Assembly (NCBI GenBank): GCA_016213675.1
Contig: JACQZW010000072.1
Coordinates: 62,001-126,000 of the forward strand
DNA from: Acidobacteriota bacterium
Lineage (GTDB): Bacteria; Acidobacteriota; Thermoanaerobaculia; Thermoanaerobaculales; Thermoanaerobaculaceae
Length of the DNA stretch: 64,000 nt
Direction of reading: 5' to 3'
The position numbers and the translations under genes are program-made. The notes beneath the pieces are model-generated. The model ran no database searches. It saw only the letters and a list, made by a program, of their open reading frames with translations, and was not told the origin of the DNA. This document shows, in pieces, positions 46,692-53,645 of the stretch (positions are counted from its first letter, which is position 1; every line of letters starts with the position of its first letter).

Positions 46692-48106
46692 GCCGTTTCT
46701 TCCGGCGCGACGACGAGCGGAAGCACCACGGGCAACCGGGGGCGGCCGCGGAGCCGAACCAGGCCCTGGCGGGCGCGCGGGTCGCGGAGTTGGAGGCGCG
46801 GGTCGCCGATCTCGAGAGCCAGCACGCCGCCCTGGCCGAGACGCTCGACCGCGAGCGGCTGGCCTCGCGGGCCGGCCTCGAGGAGGCTGCGACCCTGCGC
46901 CTGGTCCTCGACCATGTGCCCGCGTTGGTTGCCTACATCGACCGCGAGGAGCGTTGCCGGCTGGCGAGTCGGACCGTCGAGGAGTGGCTCGGCCGCTCGC
47001 GGCAGGGGCTCATGGGACGCCGGGCCGTCGAGATCCTGGGCCCTGCAACCTACGACCGGATCCAGAGCTTCATCCGGCGAGCCATGGACGGCGAGACGGT
47101 GACCTACACCCGGGCGGTCGCCTACCGGGAAGGCGACCGGCGGCAGGTGCGCGCCTCCTGGGTCCCCACTCGGGACGAGAACGGTGCCGTGACCGGCGTG
47201 TGCGTCATCGTGCACGACGTCACCGAGCTGGGGCAGGCGCTCGAGGCGGTCAGCGAGAGCCGCGAGCTCTACCGCCTGCTCGCCGAGACGAGCCCGGACT
47301 TCATCTGCCAGTTCGACCTCGACGGGACGCTCTCCTACATCTCGCCGGCCAGTCAGGCGATCCTCGGCGCCTCACCCGAGGAGGTCGTCGGCACGAACTT
47401 CAGTCGGTTCTTCCGCCCGCAGGACTTCCCCGGCGTACTGGCCATCTTCGAGAGCGTGGCCGCGGGCGAGCGCGTCGGACTGATCGAGTTCGACGCGCTC
47501 AAGGCCGACGGGTCGCTCGTCCCCGTCGAGGTGAGCGGGGCACCGATCACCCGCGGTGGCGTCGTGGTCGGGGTTCTCGGCATCGCGCGCGACATCACCG
47601 AGCGCAGGCGCGCTCAGGAAGGCCTGCGCCGCTACCAGGAGCGGCTCGAACAGCTCCTCCAAGAGCGCGGCGCCCAGTTGGAAGAGGCGTACGCCCGGTT
47701 CGACGTCAGCATCGCCGAGCGATCCCGCACCGAGCAGGTCCTCCGCGACAACGAGGAAGGGGCCCGCGCGGTGGCCAACCTCGCGCCGGTGATGCTGTGG
47801 GAGTCGGATCTGGATGCGGCGGTGAAGTTCTTCAACGACGCGTGGCTCTCGTTCCGCGGCCGCACCCTCGCGGAGGAGGCCGGCAGCGGGTGGCTCGAGG
47901 GGGTGCACCCCGAGGATCGCGAGGCCTGCCTGGCGGCCCATTCGCAGGCATTCCGGGACCGCGCGCCGCTCCGCACCCGCTACCGCCTGCGCCGGGGTGA
48001 CGGCCAGTACCGCGCGATCCAGGACGACGGCGTCCCCCGCTACCGCGCCGACGGCGACTTCGCCGGCTACATCGGCTGCTGCGTCGACGTCACGGAGCAG
48101 GGGTAG
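46688..48106 (+). CDS. PAS-repeat protein without an output domain
   Basis: A 472-residue soluble protein. Residues of about 30-70 form a coiled coil (ARVAELEARVADLESQHAAL), then come three PAS/PAC domains (about 75-190, 195-310 and 350-470) ending in the PAC-type motifs VCVIVHDVTELG, VLGIARDITERRRAQ and CCVDVTEQG. A second coiled coil lies between domains 2 and 3. The protein stops just after the last PAC, where a histidine kinase or GGDEF domain would normally begin; the next in-frame sequence is intergenic. It overlaps rtcB by 4 nt and so is co-translated with it. It may sense a ligand and act by binding a partner. Confidence 0.85.
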   Translation: MSRFFRRDDERKHHGQPGAAAEPNQALAGARVAELEARVADLESQHAALAETLDRERLASRAGLEEAATLRLVLDHVPALVAYIDREERCRLASRTVEEWLGRSRQGLMGRRAVEILGPATYDRIQSFIRRAMDGETVTYTRAVAYREGDRRQVRASWVPTRDENGAVTGVCVIVHDVTELGQALEAVSESRELYRLLAETSPDFICQFDLDGTLSYISPASQAILGASPEEVVGTNFSRFFRPQDFPGVLAIFESVAAGERVGLIEFDALKADGSLVPVEVSGAPITRGGVVVGVLGIARDITERRRAQEGLRRYQERLEQLLQERGAQLEEAYARFDVSIAERSRTEQVLRDNEEGARAVANLAPVMLWESDLDAAVKFFNDAWLSFRGRTLAEEAGSGWLEGVHPEDREACLAAHSQAFRDRAPLRTRYRLRRGDGQYRAIQDDGVPRYRADGDFAGYIGCCVDVTEQG

Positions 48107-48110
48107 CACG

Positions 48111-48166
48111 CCCACCCGCCCAGGCTTGCCCACCCGGCCACCCGCCCAGGGGTGAAGCAACGGAAG
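48111..48166 (+). repeat. C-rich intergenic repeat, copy 1
   Basis: Starts CCCACCCGCCCAGG and ends CAGGGGTGAAGCAACGGAA. A related copy lies inverted at 63441-63500 (CCCACCCGCCCGGCCAGG to CAGGGTTGAAGGAACGGAA). Both are intergenic. Confidence 0.5.
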
Positions 48167-48231
48167 CAACGACAGCAAGGACGGGACTCCACGCCGGCGC
48201 AGGCACGCCGCGAAGGCAGAACAGACAAGCC

Positions 48232-48288
48232 ACCAGGTGGTAGGATCAGCGCAGGACACGCTGAGGACCGCGCCGGGTCTTGCTGCGC
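48232..48288 (+). repeat. 57-bp direct repeat, left copy (upstream of the surface protein gene)
   Basis: Begins ACCAGGTGGTAG and continues through GACACGCT and CGCGCCGGG to CTTGCTGCGC. It matches 51476-51532 at about 50 of 57 positions without gaps. The start contains the palindrome-like half-sites ACCA-GG-TGGT. The copies bracket the gene at 48346-51423. Confidence 0.65.
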
Positions 48289-48345
48289 AAGGTGCCAAGT
48301 CCAGGCCCGTAGGCCGGCCTTCAACACAACTCGAGGAGGCCCTTC

Positions 48346-51300
48346 ATGTACACGCGTCGCATCGGTGCCATCGCGTTGACAGTGGTGTGCCTGAGCAGCG
48401 TGGTCGCGGCCCAGGAGCAGATCGACATCCAGAACTGGCCGGCGCCACCGTACTGGGCGCCGCCGGCACAGCCGCAACGAGACGCCGCGGAGGGTGCGCC
48501 GACCGCGGCCTCGGCGCTCGAGCCGTCCGTGCTGCCGACCGAGCCGCTGCCGTTCATCGCGATCGCCCCCTGTCGGCTGATCGACACTCGGAACCCGGTC
48601 GGCACGTACGGCGGCCCCCCACTCGTCGTCGACACGCCGCGCTCCTTCCCGGTCGCCGGACAGTGCGGTGTCGCGGCCAACGCCGAGGCGGTCTCGGTCA
48701 ACGTCACGGTGACGAACACGCAGGGCGGCGGCTGGGTCGCCCTCTATCCGGCGGGCTCCCCGTGGCCTGGCGTCTCGACCGTCAACTACCCCACCTCTTG
48801 GGTCAGCGTCGCGAACGCGGCGATCGTGCCACTCGGAGGCGGCGGCTTCACGGCCCTCGCCGCGGTGTCCGCCACCGATCTCATCGTCGACGTCAACGGC
48901 TACTACGCGCCGGCGGGGGTACGCTCGGTGTTCGGTCGCACCGGCAACGTCGTGGGTGCCGCCGGGGACTACACGGCGAACCAGGTGACCAACCTCCCGG
49001 CGGGAGGCATTACCGCCACCGACGTGCAGGGGGCGCTCGACGGTCTCGACACGGGCAAGGCGGGAATCGTCCACACGCACTCCGGCTCGGAGATCGCCGG
49101 TCTGACCTCGGGCGGGATAACGTTCGGCAACGCCTCTGGCAGCCTCGCGCAGAGTTCCAGCCAGCTCTTCTGGGACCAGGCCAACAACCGGCTCGGGATC
49201 GGGACGGCCAGCCCCGCGCACCAGCTCGACCTGACGGGAATGGTGAACATGCCGGCAACCACTGCGACAAGCGGCACGCCGACGGCGGGCGTGCTCTTCT
49301 TCGCGGGCCAGCGATTCCTCCACGCTTTCGACCCAATAGGGGCCCGCTCGAACACGTTCTTGGGCATCGAAGCCGGCAACTTCACCATGGGAGGCGCCGG
49401 CGAGCAGGGGCGTGCAAACACAGGCATCGGGTTCTACGCACTCCGGGCGACCACGACGGGTCGAGGCAACACCGCAGTTGGCAATAGCAGCCTTACTGGA
49501 AACATGACGGGCGACGACAACACATCCGTGGGTTGGGGAAGCCTCAGCCAGAACACCACAGGCTCGGCGAACACCGCGATCGGCCACTTCAGCTTGAACT
49601 CCAACATCGAGGGGACGAGCAACACGGCACTCGGCCTCGCAGGTCTCCTGAACAACACCGGCTCGTCGAACATCGCGCTGGGAAAGGACGCCGGGTTCAA
49701 TCTCACGACCGGCAGCTACAACATCGACATCGGTAACCAGGGTGTCGCGGACGAGGGCAACACGATACGGATCGGCACGCCCGGCGACCAGAACCGCACG
49801 TTCGTCGCGGGGATCCGCGGCGTAACGCCTGGATCCGCCGACGGGCTTCCAGTGATCATCGACTCCAACGGCCAGCTCGGGACGTCCACCAGCGTCGGCG
49901 CCGTCACGAGCGTGTTCGGCAGGACCGGCGCCGTGACCGCGCAGGCCGGCGACTACGCCGCGAGCCAGGTGTCGAACGCACCTGCCGGCAACATCTCCTC
50001 GACTACGGCGCAAGCCGCGGTCAACGAGCTCGACGCCGAGAAGGCCGCACTCGCCCACTCCCATACAGGATCGCAGATCACCGGGTTGACCTCGGGCGGC
50101 GTCACCTTCGGCAACGCGAGCGGGAGCCTCGCTCAGGACGCCAATCAGCTCTACTGGGACCAGACGAACCGACGACTCGGGCTCGGCACGAGCGCCCCCC
50201 AGCAGCAGCTCGAGCTGACCGGGATGATGCGGAGGCCTGCGACGGCCGCGACCGCGGGGACGCCGACGGCGGGGGTGCTGTACCTCGGCACCGACCCCTT
50301 CCTTCACAACTACCCTCCCGGCGCCGACAACACGTTCGTCGGCGAGCACGCGGGCAACTTCTCGATGACCGGCATCAACAACACCGGGATCGGCAATCTT
50401 GCCCTCAATTCGACCACCACGGGCGGCCACAACACCGCGATCGGCCACCTGACCCTCACGTCCAACACCGAAGGCAACGACAACACCTCGGTTGGCTCGG
50501 TGAGCCTCTACCAGAACACGGTCGGCAGCGCCAACACTGCTGCCGGCTATCACAGCCTCTACGCCAACACCGCGGCGAGCAGGAACACGGCGGTGGGCAA
50601 GGACTCTCTGTACACACAGTCGTACGACAACGGCGGCACTTCGTGGGACTCGGACAACACCGCCGTCGGCTACCAGGCTCTCTACACCAACGACCCGACG
50701 TCCACGACCAACGGCAACGCGAACACGGCCGTCGGCAGTCAGAGCCTCTACTCCAACACGACAGGCAAGGCCAACACCGCGGTGGGCATCGTGAGCCTCT
50801 ACTCCACCGACACGGGCTCGGAGAACACGGCGCTCGGCTACCAGGCCCTCTACGGCAACCTCGGGGGGAGCTACAACATCGGGATCGGCTATGGGGGCGG
50901 GTCGCTCCTCACGACCGGCAGCAGCAACATCGCCATCGGGAACTACGGTGTCGCCGGCGAGAGCAACACGATCAGGATCGGCAGTGCTCCCAACCAGACC
51001 CGTGCGTTCATCGCCGGGATCACCGGGGCGAACGTCGGCACGTCGAGCGCCGTCTACGTCAACGCGGCCGGACAGCTCGGCACCGTGCAGTCGTCGATCC
51101 GCTACAAGCAGGACGTACAGGACATGGGCGAGACGTCGACCCGACTGCTCGAGCTGCGGCCCGTCACCTTTCACTACAGGAACGACCCCGAAGGCCCACT
51201 CCAGTACGGCCTGATCGCCGAGGAGGTCGAGCAGGTGCTGCCCGAGCTCGTCGTGCACGACGCCACCGGTCGGCCCGAGACCGTCGCCTACCATGAGCTG

Positions 51301-51423
51301 CCGACGATGCTCCTCAACGAGCTGCAGAAACAGCACGCCATCATCCAGGCCCAGGAGGCGCAGATCGAGGCGCTGATGGCCCGACTCGAGGCACTGGAGG
51401 CCCACCACCCAGCCGAGCGCTGA
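48346..51423 (+). CDS. Surface protein with tail-fibre-like repeats and self-cleaving peptidase S74 chaperone domain
   Basis: A 1025-residue exported protein. Residues 1-22 are a signal peptide. Residues of about 70-190 form a domain with IAPCRLIDTR and IVDVNGYYAP ends, seen in other secreted bacterial proteins. Then a module starting VFGRTG occurs twice (from about 195 and 523), each followed by many NTAVG/NTAIG-type repeats of 20 or so residues, likely a trimeric beta-helical fibre. The last 112 residues are an S74 intramolecular chaperone with the Ser/Lys dyad S916 and K921 (SSIRYK), QYGLIAEEVEQVLPELV and a final coiled coil. S74 domains trimerise the fibre and then cut themselves off. The GAGGAGG site fixes the start. 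No phage genes are near. Confidence 0.85.
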   Translation: MYTRRIGAIALTVVCLSSVVAAQEQIDIQNWPAPPYWAPPAQPQRDAAEGAPTAASALEPSVLPTEPLPFIAIAPCRLIDTRNPVGTYGGPPLVVDTPRSFPVAGQCGVAANAEAVSVNVTVTNTQGGGWVALYPAGSPWPGVSTVNYPTSWVSVANAAIVPLGGGGFTALAAVSATDLIVDVNGYYAPAGVRSVFGRTGNVVGAAGDYTANQVTNLPAGGITATDVQGALDGLDTGKAGIVHTHSGSEIAGLTSGGITFGNASGSLAQSSSQLFWDQANNRLGIGTASPAHQLDLTGMVNMPATTATSGTPTAGVLFFAGQRFLHAFDPIGARSNTFLGIEAGNFTMGGAGEQGRANTGIGFYALRATTTGRGNTAVGNSSLTGNMTGDDNTSVGWGSLSQNTTGSANTAIGHFSLNSNIEGTSNTALGLAGLLNNTGSSNIALGKDAGFNLTTGSYNIDIGNQGVADEGNTIRIGTPGDQNRTFVAGIRGVTPGSADGLPVIIDSNGQLGTSTSVGAVTSVFGRTGAVTAQAGDYAASQVSNAPAGNISSTTAQAAVNELDAEKAALAHSHTGSQITGLTSGGVTFGNASGSLAQDANQLYWDQTNRRLGLGTSAPQQQLELTGMMRRPATAATAGTPTAGVLYLGTDPFLHNYPPGADNTFVGEHAGNFSMTGINNTGIGNLALNSTTTGGHNTAIGHLTLTSNTEGNDNTSVGSVSLYQNTVGSANTAAGYHSLYANTAASRNTAVGKDSLYTQSYDNGGTSWDSDNTAVGYQALYTNDPTSTTNGNANTAVGSQSLYSNTTGKANTAVGIVSLYSTDTGSENTALGYQALYGNLGGSYNIGIGYGGGSLLTTGSSNIAIGNYGVAGESNTIRIGSAPNQTRAFIAGITGANVGTSSAVYVNAAGQLGTVQSSIRYKQDVQDMGETSTRLLELRPVTFHYRNDPEGPLQYGLIAEEVEQVLPELVVHDATGRPETVAYHELPTMLLNELQKQHAIIQAQEAQIEALMARLEALEAHHPAER

Positions 51424-51475
51424 CGAGTCGTCACCGACCAGTCGCACCGCGAGGGCACCTGCGAGATTGCTCGTT

Positions 51476-51532
51476 ACCAGGTGGTAGCATCACCGCAAGA
51501 CACGCTCAGGATCGCGCCGGGCCTTGCTGTGC
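51476..51532 (+). repeat. 57-bp direct repeat, right copy (downstream of the surface protein gene)
   Basis: Same element as 48232-48288, starting ACCAGGTGGTAG. With the preceding T it forms TACCA-GG-TGGTA. It lies 52 nt after the surface protein stop and 92 nt before the acyltransferase start. Confidence 0.65.
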
Positions 51533-51624
51533 GAGAATGCCGGCCCTGTGATGCACGCCAAGCTGCTCGGGTTCCTCTCGATCGTGCGGGCAGATGTGGT
51601 CCGGGCGTGGCCGGCGATGAACGG

Positions 51625-52701
51625 ATGATACCTGCTGACTCCCCGAGCCCGGCGCTCGACAACGATCGGTCAGGCCCCCGCCCGGTCGTTCCCGCACCCT
51701 CGCGCGAGGCGTTCTTCGACAACGCCCGGATCGTGATGCTGTCGCTCGTGGTCGTGGGCCACGCGATCGAGCCCTGGCTGGGCCACGACCGCGTCCTGCG
51801 CGCTGCCTACCTGGCGCTGTACGCCTTCCACATGCCCGTGTTCGTCTGGCTGGCGGGCCGGTTCGCCGCGGAGGAGCTGACACGGCCGCGTGCGGTCCGG
51901 TTGGTCGAGCGAGTGCTCGTGCCGCTGCTCGTGTTCCAGGTGCTCTACTCCGTGTTCCACCACCTCGCCTTCGGCACGCCGCACCTTGCCCTCGGGTTCG
52001 TCCGGCCCTACTGGATCATGTGGTTCCTCATGTCGCTGCTGTGGTGGCGGCTGCTCCTCCCGATCTTCGCGGTCATCCCGGGCGGTCTGGTCCTGGCCGT
52101 CGCGCTCGCGGCTGCCGCCGGGCTCTCGAACGCCGTCGGCTACGACCTGAGTCTCTCCCGCACGCTCGTGTTCCTGCCCTGCTTCCTGCTCGGCTACCGC
52201 ATGCGGCGCTCCGACCTCACGTTCCTGTCGACCCGCTGGGCGCGGGCGGGCTCCGTGGCGGTGCTCACCGCGCTCGCCATCGTCGCCTGGCGATTCGCGC
52301 CGCACCTGGACGAACGTTGGCTGTACGGCAGCCTGGGCTACGGAGCCCTCAGGGTGCCCGCCGGGCCGGGCATGCTGTGGAGACTGCTGGGGCTCGTCGT
52401 CGCCGCGGTCGCGGGCGCGGCCGTGCTCGCCTGGGTGCCGAGGCGACGGCTGGCGTGGACGGGACTGGGCTCGCGCACCTTGCAGGGCTACGTGATGCAC
52501 GGGTTCCTGGTCCGCGGCGCGATCGCCGCAGGCTGGCTGACGCCGGCGGCCCTCGGCGCGCGGTGGGCCCAGGTTCTGCTCGCCCTCGGCGCGGTGGCGC
52601 TGGCGCCGGCGCTGTGCACGGCCGCGGTCGAACGCGCGCTCGGCTGGTTGGTGTCACCCCCCATCGGCCGCTGGCTCCAGCCCCGCGCCACTCGCCAGTA
52701 G
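51625..52701 (+). CDS. Acyltransferase family 3 membrane protein
   Basis: A 358-residue multi-pass protein with about ten hydrophobic segments. The N-terminal core is typical of acyltransferase_3/OpgC-like enzymes: FFDNARIVMLSLVVVGHAIE with the family His (GHAIEPW), then YAFHMPVFVWLAGRF. Such proteins acetylate or succinylate sugars of surface glycans. ATG at 51625 was chosen because it leaves about 30 residues before the first helix; the open frame back to 51481 runs through the repeat element. It follows the surface protein and may modify the envelope. Confidence 0.8.
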   Translation: MIPADSPSPALDNDRSGPRPVVPAPSREAFFDNARIVMLSLVVVGHAIEPWLGHDRVLRAAYLALYAFHMPVFVWLAGRFAAEELTRPRAVRLVERVLVPLLVFQVLYSVFHHLAFGTPHLALGFVRPYWIMWFLMSLLWWRLLLPIFAVIPGGLVLAVALAAAAGLSNAVGYDLSLSRTLVFLPCFLLGYRMRRSDLTFLSTRWARAGSVAVLTALAIVAWRFAPHLDERWLYGSLGYGALRVPAGPGMLWRLLGLVVAAVAGAAVLAWVPRRRLAWTGLGSRTLQGYVMHGFLVRGAIAAGWLTPAALGARWAQVLLALGAVALAPALCTAAVERALGWLVSPPIGRWLQPRATRQ

Positions 52702-53110
52702 CCCTGGCCGCGTGTCCCGAGCGAAGTGCCGAGGTATGTCTGACGAGCGTCTTGCAGGGCCTCTGATGCGACGGGATTCTTCGCTTCGCTCAGAATGACA
52801 GCCAGTTGTTGGCGAGGGAGTTAGCGCTGTCACCGTGAGCGAAGGGAAGGGACTCGGCGAGTCATGCGAACGGCTCAGGCGGCAGGAAGAGGCCCTGAGC
52901 CTTCCAATGGCGGAGGGGGCGCGAAATCGCGCGGAGGGCAATCCACTTGCCCGGAGGACGGGGGGCGTAGCTGGCGGGCGAAGCGGGTGGCGGCGCGTCA
53001 GAGGCGCGGAGCGGGATTCACTCCCGCGGAGCGCGGGGGCCGGACGCATGCGTCCGGGGGGCGTAGCTGGCGGGGGAAAGGGCGGGGGGCCAGCGGGCCC
53101 CCCGAGTTGA
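52702..53110. repeat. Gene-free region with dispersed repeat and hairpin array
   Basis: No gene is supported. 52773-52800 (GGGATTCTTCGCTTCGCTCA then GAATGACA) looks like a common dispersed intergenic repeat. From 52910 on come several hairpins in series: GGGCAA/TTGCCC (52936-52952), GCGGGA/TCCCGC (53011-53027), an 18-bp perfect palindrome (53040-53057) and GGGGGGCC/GGCCCCCC (53084-53103). A 19-bp sequence, GGGGGGCGTAGCTGGCGGG, occurs at 52960-52978 and again at 53056-53074. The last hairpin may end the tRNA transcript read leftwards. Confidence 0.6.
53084..53103 (-). terminator. Possible terminator of tRNA-Phe
   Basis: GGGGGGCC and GGCCCCCC form an 8-bp stem with a 4-nt loop, starting 7 nt past the CCA end of the tRNA on the minus strand. 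The following minus-strand sequence (GCCCTTTCCCC) has only a short T-run. Confidence 0.4.
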
Positions 53111-53186
53111 TGGTGCCCAGGGGCGGAATTGAACCGTCGACACCGGCATTTTCAGTGCCGTGCTCTACCAACTGAGCTACCTGGGC
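53111..53186 (-). tRNA. tRNA-Phe (anticodon GAA)
   Basis: A 76-nt tRNA with the CCA end encoded. The acceptor stem is GCCCAGG with CCTGGGC, discriminator A, the D arm is AGCTCAGTTGGTAGAGC, the anticodon loop CTGAAAA gives GAA, and the T loop is GGTTCAATTCC. All four stems pair. It reads leftwards, 52 nt beyond the end of the AtuA-like gene. Confidence 0.97.
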
Positions 53187-53238
53187 ACGTCAGGCCCGCG
53201 GATTATGGCGACGCGGCGGAGGGCTGTCAAGGAAGCCG

Positions 53239-53580
53239 TCACGGCTCGAGTGCCGCGGCGACCGCGTCGGGCACCTCGAACTCGGCCCGGAGGAGCGCCT
53301 GGGCGTGAGTCTTCCCCTGGGCGTCGGTCAGCAGACTCGACGATCCACCACCCCCCAGCGAGTCGTGCAGGATGAAGTTGAGGGCGAGGAGGTTCGGCAG
53401 CTCGAAGCGCTCCACCTCCCCGCGCACGACGCTCCCCAACACCGCCTTGACCACCGACGGGGTGAGCGCGTCCCGCATCCACGCGTAGGCTTCCGGGGAC
53501 CGGGCGACGAGCCCGACATTGGACGCCTCGCCCTTGTCCCCCGAGCGCCCGTACGCGATCCGTTCCAGCGTCACCTTCAT
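53239..53580 (-). CDS. Stand-alone AtuA-like ferredoxin-fold domain protein
   Basis: A 113-residue protein matching the C-terminal domain of AtuA/DUF1446 proteins (acyclic terpene utilisation): it opens LERIAYGRSGDKGEASNVGL, includes FELPNLLALNFILHDSLGGG and ends with AQALLRAEFEVPD. In many genomes this domain is fused to, or encoded next to, the large AtuA domain; here it stands alone between tRNA-Phe and a YfhO-like gene. Function unknown. GAGGAC before the ATG could be the ribosome site. Confidence 0.75.
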   Translation of the reverse strand: MKVTLERIAYGRSGDKGEASNVGLVARSPEAYAWMRDALTPSVVKAVLGSVVRGEVERFELPNLLALNFILHDSLGGGGSSSLLTDAQGKTHAQALLRAEFEVPDAVAAALEP

Positions 53581-53633
53581 CGTCCTCGTCCCCTGCCAAG
53601 GCTAGCAGAGCCGTCCGATCCGGCAAGAGACCC

Positions 53634-53639
53634 TACAAT
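53634..53639 (+). promoter_or_regulatory. -10 element of the YfhO-like gene, leaderless type
   Basis: TACAAT ends 6 nt before the ATG at 53646. Confidence 0.45.
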
Positions 53640-53645
53640 GCCCCC

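Larger units (their letters stand above)
48107..48345. other. Intergenic region with two repeat elements
   Basis: No gene is supported. It contains one copy of a C-rich repeat (48111-48166) and the left copy of a 57-bp direct repeat (48232-48288), listed separately. A GAGGAGG ribosome site (48330-48336) ends the region before the ATG at 48346. Confidence 0.5.

Noticed and set aside
49440-50960. Regularly spaced short repeats that might be a CRISPR array
   Set aside because: They are in-frame codon repeats of the NTAVG type inside the fibre protein, with varied spacing and no constant repeat sequence.
48346-51423. Prophage or phage remnant
   Set aside because: Only the fibre-like gene is phage-like. 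It has a signal peptide and no capsid, tail, integrase or lysis genes nearby.
48067-51447. 1126-codon minus-strand frame opposite the fibre gene
   Set aside because: It mirrors the repeat structure of the fibre gene in antisense, has no recognisable domain, and the plus-strand gene has a signal peptide, ribosome site and S74 domain.
52864-53175. 103-codon frame ending in a GGIEPSTPAFSVPCSTN-like tail
   Set aside because: The tail is the reverse reading of tRNA-Phe, a well-known false protein; the rest is hairpin repeats.
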